From assembly GCF_027533625.1 (NCBI RefSeq), contig NZ_JAQAGZ010000034.1, forward strand, positions 1-60,625: 60,625 nucleotides of DNA. The letters are read 5' to 3'. The notes under the pieces were generated by a model, which saw nothing but the letters and a program-made list of their open reading frames with translations, was not told where the DNA came from and ran no database searches. Every line of letters starts with the position of its first letter. Positions within the stretch are counted from its first letter, which is position 1. The position numbers were made by a program, and so were the translations under genes. Of the stretch, positions 8,782 through 17,298 are shown one piece after another. This DNA comes from Paenibacillus gyeongsangnamensis. Its GTDB lineage: Bacteria > Bacillota > Bacilli > Paenibacillales > NBRC-103111.

Positions 8782-9876
8782 ATGATGAGAAGATGGTATC
8801 AGCTACTGTTTGCAGTTATTGGCGGTGCGCTAGGAGTACAATGGAGTGATACGATAGGAAAGCCATTTTTCACGTTCATAGAAGCAAAGTGGGGGCCGGG
8901 GATCGGGGAAACGAAGGTGTATTGGGTCTTCATGCTTGCGGCGCTGCTGTTCTATTCGGTCAGCTCGTGGGTAATATCGTATTTCGGCCAAATGCTGCAG
9001 GAAGGGGAGGAGCGAATCGCCCATATCCCGATGACCGATCTGTTGTCCGGCACGGCCGGCATGATGATCGGCCTGCTGCTGTCATCCATGATGCTGAGCC
9101 CGTTCGAGCAGGCGGGTATGACGCCGCCGCTTGTGCATTTGCTTGGCGTGGTCTTATTCGCCTATGCGGGCTTCCGGCTCGGACGGACGAAGAGGGAGGA
9201 GCTGCTCTCGATGTTCGAGGGGCAGCGCAGCGGAAGAGAACGGGCGCCAGGGCAGCCGAAGGGCTTCGAAGAACACAAGATTCTCGATACGAGCGTCATT
9301 ATCGACGGGCGGATAGCGGATATTTGCAAGACGGGGTTCATCGAAGGCACGCTGGTCATTCCAGAATTCGTGCTGGAGGAGCTGCAGCATATTGCGGACT
9401 CGTCGGATCTGCTCAAGCGGAACCGGGGCCGCCGGGGCCTTGATATTTTGAACAAAATCCAGAAAGAGCTGGACGTGAAGGTGCTCATTTATGAGGGGGA
9501 TTTCGATGAAATCTCGGAGGTCGACAGCAAGCTCGTCCGGCTTGCCAAGGTGCTGCAGGGCAAAGTGATCACGAATGATTTCAACCTGAACAAGGTTTGC
9601 GAGCTGCAGGGAGTTTCCGTGCTGAACATCAACGATCTGGCCAATGCGGTGAAGCCGGTGGTGCTCCCTGGAGAAGAAATTTTGGTGCAGGTCATCAAGG
9701 ACGGCAAGGAGCACGGGCAGGGCGTCGCGTATCTCGACGACGGCACCATGATCGTTGTGGAGGGCGGACGCGATTTTATCGGGACGACGCTCGACGTGCT
9801 GGTCACCAGCGTGCTGCAGACCTCGGCAGGCCGGATGATATTCGCGAAGCCGAAGCTATTGGAAAAAGCGCTCTAA
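8782..9876 (+). CDS. PIN/TRAM domain integral membrane protein (YacL family)
   Basis: The 364-residue protein has about four hydrophobic N-terminal segments (residues ~1-125), a PIN nuclease-like domain starting at ILDTSVIIDGRIADI (acidic D residues typical of PIN active sites), and a C-terminal TRAM-like RNA-binding region after the PIN fold. A role in RNA metabolism is inferred from the domains; the exact function is not established. Start ATG at 8782 has GGAGG 7 nt upstream; an in-frame TTG at 8755 lacks one. In Bacillus it directly follows disA; here pssA intervenes. Confidence 0.9.
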   Translation: MMRRWYQLLFAVIGGALGVQWSDTIGKPFFTFIEAKWGPGIGETKVYWVFMLAALLFYSVSSWVISYFGQMLQEGEERIAHIPMTDLLSGTAGMMIGLLLSSMMLSPFEQAGMTPPLVHLLGVVLFAYAGFRLGRTKREELLSMFEGQRSGRERAPGQPKGFEEHKILDTSVIIDGRIADICKTGFIEGTLVIPEFVLEELQHIADSSDLLKRNRGRRGLDILNKIQKELDVKVLIYEGDFDEISEVDSKLVRLAKVLQGKVITNDFNLNKVCELQGVSVLNINDLANAVKPVVLPGEEILVQVIKDGKEHGQGVAYLDDGTMIVVEGGRDFIGTTLDVLVTSVLQTSAGRMIFAKPKLLEKAL

Positions 9877-9958
9877 CACGGTATGATAAGAGGGATGCGC
9901 TGAAGCCGGCGGAGATTCTCCGCTTCGGCAGGCCGATACAGGTTGGCAGGTGGAACTA

Positions 9959-10666
9959 TTGACGGACAAGCTGGGTGTAGTGATCGTTGCGGCGGGCAAA
10001 GGCTCACGGATGCGCACGAAGGAAAGCAAGCAGTATTTGCTGCTGAAGCACAAACCGATTATCGTCCATACGCTGGAACGGTTTCAACGTCTCGAGGCGG
10101 TCGATTCGATCGTGCTCGTCACCGGGGCCGAGGATCTGGAGCGCTGCGAAGGCTATGTGGCGGAATACGGGCTATCGAAGGTAACGCATGTCATCGCCGG
10201 CGGACAAGAACGCCAGGACTCCGTCTACCGCGGACTGCTTGAATTAAGCGGTTCGGCGGATTGGGTCATGGTGCATGACGGTGTCCGGCCATTCACGGCG
10301 GAGGAGCATATTCTCGCTTGCCTCGGCAAGATGAAGGAAACCGGCGCCGCCGTGCTTGCCGTTCCCGTGAAGGATACGATCAAGGTCGTAAATCCGGCCG
10401 GCACCATTGAAGCAACCCCCGACCGACGCAGCTTGTGGGCGATCCAAACCCCGCAGGCTTTTCGTTTTTCTTTGCTGCTGCAGGCTTACGAGCAGGCGGC
10501 GAGGGACGGGTTCGCGGGCACGGACGACGCCATGCTGGTCGAGCGGCTGGGCGTGCCGGTGCAGGTAGTTGAGGCGGATTACTATAATATCAAAATCACG
10601 ACGCCCGAGGATATGCCTTGGGCCGAATGGATCATCAGCAACATCAGGGGAGAGAGTGAAACATGA
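9959..10666 (+). CDS. ispD: 2-C-methyl-D-erythritol 4-phosphate cytidylyltransferase
   Basis: Transfers CMP to MEP in the non-mevalonate isoprenoid pathway. The ~235-residue product has the nucleotidyltransferase motif VVIVAAGKGSRM at its N-terminus, VHDGVRPF in the middle and TDDAMLVE near the C-terminus. Two starts are possible: GTG at 9950 or TTG at 9959. The TTG is preferred because AGGTGG sits 5 nt before it and the resulting N-terminus is closer to the family norm. A GC-rich hairpin (9909-9923) lies in front. The stop overlaps the ispF start by 4 nt, so the two pathway enzymes are translationally coupled. Confidence 0.95.
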   Translation: MTDKLGVVIVAAGKGSRMRTKESKQYLLLKHKPIIVHTLERFQRLEAVDSIVLVTGAEDLERCEGYVAEYGLSKVTHVIAGGQERQDSVYRGLLELSGSADWVMVHDGVRPFTAEEHILACLGKMKETGAAVLAVPVKDTIKVVNPAGTIEATPDRRSLWAIQTPQAFRFSLLLQAYEQAARDGFAGTDDAMLVERLGVPVQVVEADYYNIKITTPEDMPWAEWIISNIRGESET

Positions 10667-11148
10667 TTCGAGTGGGAAGCGGATTTGACGTGCATCAACT
10701 GGCAGAGGGCCGCAAATGCATCATCGGCGGCGTGGACATTCCGTATGAGAAAGGACTGCTCGGCCATTCCGATGCGGATGTGCTGCTCCATGCGATCAGC
10801 GACGCCATTCTGGGTGCGCTGGGGCTTGGCGATATTGGCAAGCATTTTCCGGATACGGATGCGGCGTTTAAGGATGTGGACAGCTACGAGCTGCTCCTGC
10901 AGGTATGGAAGTTGGCGAAGGAAGCGGGATATCGTCTCGGCAACATCGACAGCACGATTATCGCCCAGAAGCCGAAGATGGCGCCATACATCCCGGCTAT
11001 GGTCGAACGGATCGCAGCGGCGCTTGAGGCGGAGCCTTCCCAAGTGAACGTGAAGGCGACCACGACCGAACAGCTCGGCTTCACGGGACGCGGGGAAGGC
11101 ATTGCCGCACAATCGGTTGTTTGTCTTGTAAAAGGTGTGCTATCATAA
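10663..11148 (+). CDS. ispF: 2-C-methyl-D-erythritol 2,4-cyclodiphosphate synthase
   Basis: Cyclises CDP-ME 2-phosphate to MEcPP, two steps after IspD. The 161-residue protein has metal ligands in GFDVHQL (D9, H11) and GHSDADVLLHAISDA (the third zinc histidine), the LGDIGKHFPDTD segment, and the C-terminal TTTEQLGFTGRGEGIAAQ. Length and motifs are typical of the trimeric enzyme. ATGA overlap with ispD. Confidence 0.97.
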   Translation: MIRVGSGFDVHQLAEGRKCIIGGVDIPYEKGLLGHSDADVLLHAISDAILGALGLGDIGKHFPDTDAAFKDVDSYELLLQVWKLAKEAGYRLGNIDSTIIAQKPKMAPYIPAMVERIAAALEAEPSQVNVKATTTEQLGFTGRGEGIAAQSVVCLVKGVLS

Positions 11149-11212
11149 CAAATAATATTTTTGATGAACTAAGCCGTAAGGCCTGGCTCGGGAGTACGGG
11201 AGGAGAACGAAA

Positions 11213-12664
11213 ATGGTAGATTATCGTGTGAGGTATGCGCCCAGTCCGACGGGGCATCTGCATATCGGGGGGGCCAGAACGGCTCTGTTTAACTATTTGC
11301 TTGCGCGCAAGCACGGCGGACAATTCATCATTCGCTTCGAGGATACGGATCAAACGCGGCACCAGGAGTCCGGGATAGGCAATCAGCTGGACGGACTCCG
11401 CTGGCTGGGCGTGGATTGGGACGAAAGCGTCGATATCGGGGGGCCTTACGGGCCGTACCGGCAGACGGAGCGTCTGGAGCTGTACCGCCCGTTCGTGGAG
11501 CAGCTGCTGCGGGAAGGAAATGCCTACCCTTGCTACTGTACCGAGGCGGAGCTGGAGCAGGAGCGCGCGGCGCAGGAAGCCGAGGGGCTCATGCCGATGT
11601 ATTCGGGCAAATGCCGCCACCTGACCGCGGAGCAGCGCGCAGCGTATGAAGCGGAAGGGCGCAAACCTTCCATTCGTTTCCGCGTTCCGGAGAACCGTAC
11701 GATCGCCTTCGAGGACCGGATCCGGGAGCGGGTGGAATTCGATTCGAACGGCATCGGCGACTTCATTATCGTGCGGCCGGACGGCATCCCGACCTACAAT
11801 TTCGCCGTTATTCTGGACGATCATCTGATGAAGATTACGCTGGTTATCCGCGGGGAAGAGCATCTGACCAACACGCCGCGCCAGATCATGATGTACGAAG
11901 CGCTGGGGCTGCCGGTTCCGGATTTCGCCCATCTATCGCTTATTCTCAATCAGGATCGCAAGAAGATGAGCAAGCGCGACGAATCGATCATCCAATTCAT
12001 CGAGCAGTACGATTCACTCGGTTACTTGCCGGAAGCGATCATGAACTTTATAGCGCTCCTTGGCTGGTCTCCGAAGGGCGAAGAGGAGATTTTCAGCAAG
12101 GAAGAGCTGATCGAGCAGTTCGATCTGGACCGGATCTCGAAGAGCCCTGCCGTGTTCGACATGGATAAGCTCAACTGGATGAACAATGTCTATATCAAGA
12201 AGGCGGAGCTCTCTCGTATCGTGGAGCTGGCGTTGCCGCACCTGCAGCAAGCCGGCCGCCTTCCGGCCCAGCTGAGCGAGGAACAGCGTTCGTGGGCGGA
12301 GGCGCTGATCGGGCTCTATCAGGACCAGCTGCGTTACGCGGCGGATATCGTGCCGCTTTCCGAGCTGTTCTTCCGTGAGGAAGTGGTCTTCGAGGACGAA
12401 GCTAAAGCTCATCTGTCGGAAGAGTACATTCCGGCGGTTCTTGGCAGCTTCTTGAAGCAGGTGGAGCAAGCGGAGGAGCTGCAGGTCGACGGCGTCAAAG
12501 CGATGCTGAAGGCGGTTCAGACGGAAACAGGCTATAAGGGCAAGCCGCTCTTCATGACCGTCCGCGTGGCGCTGACCGGGCAAATGCACGGTCCCGATCT
12601 CAACATGACCGTCTATTTGCTCGGCAAGGAAACCGTTCTAAGCCGGGTTAAGAAATTATTGTAA
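11213..12664 (+). CDS. gltX: Glutamate--tRNA ligase
   Basis: Charges tRNA-Glu, and in organisms lacking GlnRS also tRNA-Gln before amidation. The 483-residue class I synthetase has the HIGH-type motif PTGHLHIGGARTALFN near residue 10 and KMSKR in DRKKMSKRDES near residue 250, followed by the anticodon-binding helical domain. GGGAGGAG precedes the ATG. It is 64 nt after ispF. No T-box is seen before it; the T-box in this region lies after gltX and controls cysE-cysS, the arrangement known from Bacillus. Confidence 0.97.
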   Translation: MVDYRVRYAPSPTGHLHIGGARTALFNYLLARKHGGQFIIRFEDTDQTRHQESGIGNQLDGLRWLGVDWDESVDIGGPYGPYRQTERLELYRPFVEQLLREGNAYPCYCTEAELEQERAAQEAEGLMPMYSGKCRHLTAEQRAAYEAEGRKPSIRFRVPENRTIAFEDRIRERVEFDSNGIGDFIIVRPDGIPTYNFAVILDDHLMKITLVIRGEEHLTNTPRQIMMYEALGLPVPDFAHLSLILNQDRKKMSKRDESIIQFIEQYDSLGYLPEAIMNFIALLGWSPKGEEEIFSKEELIEQFDLDRISKSPAVFDMDKLNWMNNVYIKKAELSRIVELALPHLQQAGRLPAQLSEEQRSWAEALIGLYQDQLRYAADIVPLSELFFREEVVFEDEAKAHLSEEYIPAVLGSFLKQVEQAEELQVDGVKAMLKAVQTETGYKGKPLFMTVRVALTGQMHGPDLNMTVYLLGKETVLSRVKKLL

Positions 12665-12687
12665 TATAGCGGATTTTCTTATATACT
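12659..12687 (+). promoter_or_regulatory. Promoter of the cysE-cysS T-box transcript
   Basis: TTGTAA (12659-12664) and TATACT (12682-12687) are separated by 17 bp. The -35 overlaps the gltX stop codon region. The predicted start near 12694 is just upstream of the T-box stem I. Confidence 0.65.
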
Positions 12688-12693
12688 AAATCA

Positions 12694-13006
12694 ATCAATA
12701 TATGACCATGGCGTCGAACGGGAAAGTACGTTACAAGGCAGGAATCACAGAGAGGGCAACCGGCGAGCAGGCCGGCTGAGAGTTGTCCATTCCGCTGGAA
12801 CGGAAGTGCACCCGGGAGCCGTAAAGACGATCTGACGCGAGCGGATGCATGCAGCGCAGGGTAGTCTTTACCGTAACGTTCACGATACGAACGAATGAGA
12901 TGGAGAAGCAATGAACGGACCTTGCGCCGTTAACGGCTCTCCAAGCAGAGTGGAACCGCGAGATGAACGCCTCTGCAGCCTTAATCAGGCTGTAGAGGCG
13001 TTTTTG
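12694..13006 (+). promoter_or_regulatory. T-box riboswitch, cysteine specific
   Basis: Leader RNA that senses uncharged tRNA and controls cysE-cysS. The T-box core AGAGTGGAACCGCGAG is at 12947-12962. In the 3' strand of stem I, GGAAGTGCACC gives a candidate specifier codon TGC (12807-12809), i.e. cysteine. The tRNA-end pairing bases TGGA would pair with UCCA; a U discriminator is characteristic of tRNA-Cys, supporting the assignment independently. An intrinsic terminator follows at 12966-13006; the antiterminator would use the T-box sequence. No coding sequence occupies 12665-13342. Confidence 0.9.
12966..13006 (+). terminator. T-box regulated terminator
   Basis: Stem AACGCCTCTGCAGCC / GGCTGTAGAGGCGTT (one mismatched/wobble position) with loop TTAATCA, followed by TTT. 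This is the off state of the cysteine T-box; it ends 337 nt before cysE. Confidence 0.93.
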
Positions 13007-13107
13007 AGTTTATATAAACGCGCTGGGCCTTGTAAGACAAGGGCGGCACAGCCGTTCAGACTGACGAGAAACCCGGACATACAGGAAAAATGCTAAGGTA
13101 TAGGAGG

Positions 13108-13216
13108 GGTATCCCCTGTAGGAGCGTTAGCGTCCGCCTTTGTTATCGGGAAATTACCGATGAATAGCGAATAATTGAATAGTTTCCGATAACAACAGCG
13201 GCCGGAAGGGGATACC
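13108..13216. repeat. Nested palindromic, MITE-like repeat unit before cysE
   Basis: Outer arms GGTATCCCC (13108-13116) and GGGGATACC (13208-13216) are perfectly complementary. Inside them, TTGTTATCGGGAAA (13140-13153) pairs with TTTCCGATAACAA (13183-13195) with one bulged G. The ~109-bp unit lies between the T-box terminator and the cysE ribosome site and encodes nothing. The form suggests a small non-autonomous element or REP-like repeat; its copy number elsewhere cannot be seen from this window. Confidence 0.6.
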
Positions 13217-13342
13217 TAACCGGGTACCAAAGCGGATTTCTCTACTTCATGGGTTTCACTACAGCCTGGAAGGCGTTGCCGTTTATCCCGGCGTATGCAG
13301 CAAACCTAGAACCGTTCCGGATAGAAAGTGGAGGTGATGCGA

Positions 13343-13999
13343 ATGTTTAACCGAATGAAGGAAGACATAGCGACGATCTTTGAGAACGACCCCGCGGCCA
13401 GAAGCTGGTTCGAGGTGGTATTTACGTACTCCGGACTGCACGCCCTATGGGCGCACCGGGTCGCGCATTGGTTTTATAAGAAGAAACGGTATACTTTTGC
13501 CCGCATCATCTCGCAGGTAAGCCGCTTCATGACGGGGATCGAAATTCATCCCGGCGCGGTTATCGGCCGACGGTTCTTTATAGACCATGGGATGGGCGTC
13601 GTCATTGGGGAAACGTGCGAGATCGGCGACGATGTGCTGCTCTATCACGGGGTTACGCTGGGGGGCACCGGCAAGGAGAAGGGCAAACGCCATCCGACCA
13701 TCGGGAACAACGTCGTCATCTCGGCCGGAGCGAAAGTAACCGGCTCGTTCACGGTGGGAGACAACTCCCGGATCGGCACGAATGCGGTCGTGCTCGGGGA
13801 AGTTCCGCCGAACAGCACGGTGGTGGGCATTCCGGGACGCGTGGTGAAGCGGGACGGCGTCCGGGTAGGACGGCTCGAGCATGATAAGCTCCCCGATCCG
13901 GTGGTAGATATGTTCCGCCAGATGCAGGATCAAATTGATGGGTTGAAGGCTGAGCTGGTCGATATCAAGTCCAAAAACGGAGGAAATAACGAATCATGA
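13343..13999 (+). CDS. cysE: Serine O-acetyltransferase
   Basis: Acetylates L-serine with acetyl-CoA to O-acetylserine, the carbon acceptor for cysteine synthesis. The 218-residue protein has an N-terminal helical domain (with SGLHALWAHRVAHW) and a left-handed beta-helix of hexapeptide repeats, including GIEIHPGAVIGRRFFIDHG and GVTLGGTGKEKGKRHPTIGN, which hold the catalytic D/H pair. ATG at 13343 is chosen: GGAGGTGA is 5 nt upstream, and the in-frame GTG (13328) and ATG (13337) overlap that site. It is controlled by the upstream cysteine T-box and overlaps cysS by 4 nt. Confidence 0.96.
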   Translation: MFNRMKEDIATIFENDPAARSWFEVVFTYSGLHALWAHRVAHWFYKKKRYTFARIISQVSRFMTGIEIHPGAVIGRRFFIDHGMGVVIGETCEIGDDVLLYHGVTLGGTGKEKGKRHPTIGNNVVISAGAKVTGSFTVGDNSRIGTNAVVLGEVPPNSTVVGIPGRVVKRDGVRVGRLEHDKLPDPVVDMFRQMQDQIDGLKAELVDIKSKNGGNNES

Positions 14000-15399
14000 C
14001 GCTGAGAATTTATAATACGATGACGCGGGCCAAGGAAGAGTTCAAGCCGCTGGAGCCCGGTAAAGTCAAAATGTACGTATGCGGCCCGACGGTATATGAT
14101 TTTATCCATATCGGGAATGCGCGTCCGGTCATTTTCTTCGATGTCGTGCGACGGTACCTCGAGTCTGTCGGCTACGAAGTGAATTATGTCGTCAACTTCA
14201 CGGATGTGGACGATAAGCTGATCAAGAAAGCGGCTGAAACCGGATCGACCGTACCGGAAGTAGCCGACAAATTCGTGCAAATGTATTACGAGGATACGAA
14301 GGGGCTCGGGGTCCGCGAGGCTACCCTTCATCCGCGCGTGACGCAGAACATGGCGGAGATCATCGAATTCATTGCCGGTCTGGTGGAGAAGGGCTTCGCC
14401 TATGAAGGCGGGGGCGACGTGTTCTTCCGCACCTCCAAATTCCCCGAGTACGGCAAGCTGTCGCATCAAAATATGGAGGAGCTCCAATTCGGCATTCGCG
14501 TAGAGGTGGATGAGCGCAAGGAGAATCCTCAGGACTTCGTGCTCTGGAAAGCGGCGAAGCCGGGCGAGATTAGCTGGTCCAGCCCTTGGGGTGAAGGCCG
14601 ACCGGGCTGGCATATCGAATGCTCAGCCATGGTTCGCAAATATTTGGGCGAAACGATCGATATTCACGGCGGCGGGCAGGATCTTACGTTCCCGCACCAT
14701 GAGTGCGAAATCGCTCAGTCCGAAGGCTTGACCGGCCATGCGATGGCGCGTTATTGGATGCATAACGGGTTTGTCAACATTAACAATGAGAAAATGTCCA
14801 AGTCGCTCGGCAACGGCATCAACGTGCACCAGCTGCTGAAATCGATCAGCCCGCAGGTGATCCGATATTTCATGCTGTCCGGCCATTACCGCAATCCGCT
14901 GAACTTCAGCGACGAAGCGGTGGAGCAGGCGAAGAACAGCCTGGCGCGCATTGAGAACTGCCTGGCGAACCTGAAGCACAGGTTGCCCGCGGCGTCGGTC
15001 GAAGCCGCCGAAGCGGATGATGAAGTGAGCCGGTCGATCCGTGAAGTACAGGAGCAGTTCGAGGCGAAGATGAACGACGATTTCAACACGCCGGATGCGA
15101 TTACGGCCGTATTTGATTTAGTGAACGTCTCAAACCAGTATCTTACGCGGGATGCGGTGAATAAAGGAACAATCGAGAGCCTGCTGAAGCAGTTCGAGGC
15201 GATGGATGCGGTGTTGGGCATACTAGCAGCAGCAGAGGAAGATCTGGTCGATGAAGAGGTCGACCGTCTGATCGCCGAGCGGACCGAGGCCCGCAAAGCG
15301 AAAAACTGGGCGCGCGCGGACGAAATTCGCGACCTGCTGACAAGTCGCGGCATCCTCCTTGAGGACACGGCGCAAGGGATTCGTTGGCGGCGGAAGTAG
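13996..15399 (+). CDS. cysS: Cysteine--tRNA ligase
   Basis: Charges tRNA-Cys. The 467-residue class I synthetase shows MYVCGPTVYDFIHIGNARP (zinc cysteine C29 and the HIGH motif) and KMSKSLGNG near residue 266; a WHIECSAM segment carries another zinc ligand. Start ATG overlaps the cysE stop (ATGA), so the acetyltransferase and the synthetase are translationally coupled and share the T-box. Confidence 0.97.
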   Translation: MTLRIYNTMTRAKEEFKPLEPGKVKMYVCGPTVYDFIHIGNARPVIFFDVVRRYLESVGYEVNYVVNFTDVDDKLIKKAAETGSTVPEVADKFVQMYYEDTKGLGVREATLHPRVTQNMAEIIEFIAGLVEKGFAYEGGGDVFFRTSKFPEYGKLSHQNMEELQFGIRVEVDERKENPQDFVLWKAAKPGEISWSSPWGEGRPGWHIECSAMVRKYLGETIDIHGGGQDLTFPHHECEIAQSEGLTGHAMARYWMHNGFVNINNEKMSKSLGNGINVHQLLKSISPQVIRYFMLSGHYRNPLNFSDEAVEQAKNSLARIENCLANLKHRLPAASVEAAEADDEVSRSIREVQEQFEAKMNDDFNTPDAITAVFDLVNVSNQYLTRDAVNKGTIESLLKQFEAMDAVLGILAAAEEDLVDEEVDRLIAERTEARKAKNWARADEIRDLLTSRGILLEDTAQGIRWRRK

Positions 15400-15409
15400 G
15401 GTAATCGAT

Positions 15410-15847
15410 ATGGATGAACATTCATCGTTTTCGGGGCAGCTGTTCTCGTTCCCGCCGGCCAAGGATCCGAAGCAGTTGAATCCGCTAGTGCTGGCTTATA
15501 TCGGCGATGCGGTCTATGAGGTGTTCGTTCGGCAGTATGCGGTATCGCAGCCGAACCACCGTCCGAATCATATTCACCGGCTGTCGACCCGGTACGTATC
15601 GGCCAAATCGCAGGCGAAGTCGCTTCAGCGCTTGCTTCCCCATCTGACGGAGGAGGAGCACGACGTCGTGAAACGGGGACGTAATGCGAAGTCCGGAACC
15701 ACCGCCAAGAATGCCGACGTACTGGAGTATCGGCACAGCACGGCCTTCGAAAGCTTGATCGGCTATTTGTACTATATGCAGCGCTGGGACCGGCTTCAGT
15801 ACTTGATGCTGATGTCTTTGGAGCAGGAGACGATAGAGCCTGAATAG
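15410..15847 (+). CDS. mrnC: Mini-ribonuclease III
   Basis: Dimeric RNase III-type nuclease without a dsRNA-binding domain, which matures 23S rRNA ends in Bacillus. The 145-residue product has the RNase III signature around LAYIGDAVYEVFVR and a second acidic cluster in ADVLEYRHSTAFESLIGYLY. Start ATG 15410 lies 10 nt after the cysS stop with a weak GTAGGG site; an upstream in-frame ATG at 15359 falls within cysS and would add a non-conserved extension. Confidence 0.93.
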   Translation: MDEHSSFSGQLFSFPPAKDPKQLNPLVLAYIGDAVYEVFVRQYAVSQPNHRPNHIHRLSTRYVSAKSQAKSLQRLLPHLTEEEHDVVKRGRNAKSGTTAKNADVLEYRHSTAFESLIGYLYYMQRWDRLQYLMLMSLEQETIEPE

Positions 15848-15894
15848 AACGGATATATAGGTTGACTAAAAGGAACGGAAAAGGAGGAGTCCGC

Positions 15895-16638
15895 ATGGAA
15901 GAAGAGTTTATCGGAGGCAAGCATTCCGTCCTGGAGGCGCTGCGTTCCGGAAGAACCATCAACAAGATTTGGGTCGCCGAGCAGGCGCAGAAGCAGCTCA
16001 CCCAGCCGATTCTGGCGGAGGCCAAGCAAAGCGGCATTATCGTCCAGTTCGCGGACAAGCGCAAGCTGGACCAGATGGCCGTCGGCGTACAGCATCAAGG
16101 GGTCGTCGCTCAAGTGGCGGCTTATCAGTACTCCGAGGTGGACGATATTCTGGCCCGTGCCGCGGACAAAGGCGAGCAGCCGTTTATTCTGATCCTTGAT
16201 GAGATCGAAGACCCGCATAACCTGGGCTCCATTCTGCGTTCGGCCGATTGTACCGGCGTGCATGGCGTCATTATTCCGAAGCGCCGCTCGGTTGGGTTGA
16301 CCGCAACGGTATCCAAGACTTCCGCAGGCGCAGTGGAATATGTGCCGGTCGCTCGCGTAACGAATCTGGCCCAGACGATCGAGCAACTGAAGGAGCGGGG
16401 CGTCTGGGTCGCGGGAGCGGACGTGGGAGCCGAGCAGCCGATCTATCAGACGAATCTGAATTTGCCGCTTGCGATTGTGATCGGCAATGAAAATAAAGGT
16501 ATCGGAAGACTCATCCGCGAGAAGTGCGACTTTTTGCTGCAGCTTCCGATGTTCGGTCAAATCAATTCGCTCAACGCTTCCGTTGCCGCCTCGGTGTTTA
16601 TGTATGAAGTGGTGCGCCAGCGGCTCGCCACGCGTTAG
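15895..16638 (+). CDS. rlmB: 23S rRNA (guanosine-2'-O-)-methyltransferase RlmB
   Basis: SPOUT-class methyltransferase that modifies a guanosine in domain V of 23S rRNA. The 247-residue protein has an N-terminal substrate-binding domain (GGKHSVLEALRSGR) and the knotted SpoU domain with LDEIEDPHNLGSILRSAD, IGNENKGIGRLIREKCD and the C-terminal NSLNASVAASVF motif that binds SAM. ATG 15895 is preceded by AAGGAGGAG; an in-frame TTG at 15862 lies upstream of that site. Adjacent to mrnC, so two 23S maturation enzymes are clustered. Confidence 0.95.
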   Translation: MEEEFIGGKHSVLEALRSGRTINKIWVAEQAQKQLTQPILAEAKQSGIIVQFADKRKLDQMAVGVQHQGVVAQVAAYQYSEVDDILARAADKGEQPFILILDEIEDPHNLGSILRSADCTGVHGVIIPKRRSVGLTATVSKTSAGAVEYVPVARVTNLAQTIEQLKERGVWVAGADVGAEQPIYQTNLNLPLAIVIGNENKGIGRLIREKCDFLLQLPMFGQINSLNASVAASVFMYEVVRQRLATR

Positions 16639-16660
16639 GCGCGCTGGCGGGCGATGAGGC

Positions 16661-17182
16661 ATGATACAGGAAATTCTGATCGTAGACGGTTATAACATTA
16701 TCGGCGCATGGCCCGAGCTGCAGCGGCTGAAAGACATCCGCCTGGAGGAAGCCCGGGACCGTCTCATCGAGATTATGGCGGAATACCAGTCGTTCTCCGG
16801 GATGAAGGTCATCCTCGTATTCGATGCTTATTATGTGCCGGGGCTGGGCGGCAAGTACCTGCAGAGCAAGCTGCCGGTTTATTATACGAAAGAAAAGGAG
16901 ACGGCGGACGAGCTCATCGAGCGTCTCGTGACGGAGCATACGGGGAGGCGCAAGCAGGTATTCGTGGCCACCTCCGATATGATCGAGCAGCATGTGATCT
17001 TCGGTAAGGGAGCCTTCCGAATGCCGGCCGGCGAGCTGCTCGTGAAGGTCAGACAAGCGCGCAAGGAAATTCGCCGCCGGATCGAGGAGGACAAGGACAA
17101 GCCGGAGAAACGCAATACGTTCGACAGCCGGCTGAATCCGGATGTCCGCGCTTTGTTCGAGAAATGGCGGAGAGAGCGGTAA
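16661..17182 (+). CDS. rae1: NYN-domain ribosome-associated mRNA endonuclease (Rae1/YacP)
   Basis: The 173-residue protein is of the YacP/NYN family, a PIN-like fold. In Bacillus the homologue Rae1 enters the ribosomal A site and cuts mRNA during translation. The N-terminal ILIVDGYNIIGAW is the conserved acidic active-site start, and FDAYYVPG and VATSDMIEQ carry further conserved acidic positions. It begins 22 nt after rlmB with only a weak GATGAGG site, suggesting coupled or low-level translation. Confidence 0.92.
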   Translation: MIQEILIVDGYNIIGAWPELQRLKDIRLEEARDRLIEIMAEYQSFSGMKVILVFDAYYVPGLGGKYLQSKLPVYYTKEKETADELIERLVTEHTGRRKQVFVATSDMIEQHVIFGKGAFRMPAGELLVKVRQARKEIRRRIEEDKDKPEKRNTFDSRLNPDVRALFEKWRRER

Positions 17183-17231
17183 AAGGCCCCGTTCTATCAG
17201 GTTTTGCAGCTTTTTGCTAGCGGTATTCCGG

Positions 17232-17261
17232 TTGACGTTACTAGATTACATAATGTATACT
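17232..17261 (+). promoter_or_regulatory. Promoter for sigH
   Basis: TTGACG (17232-17237) and TATACT (17256-17261), 18 bp apart, in the 113-nt gap before sigH. In Bacillus sigH is repressed by AbrB in growth; no AbrB site can be assigned from sequence because its binding is not strongly sequence-specific. Confidence 0.7.
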
Positions 17262-17298
17262 AATCCTATCTTTTCATGCGTAGGCCGGAGGGATTGTG

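Noticed and set aside
12911..13096. A 61-codon ORF after gltX
   Set aside because: It runs through the T-box core and its terminator, so it is not a gene.
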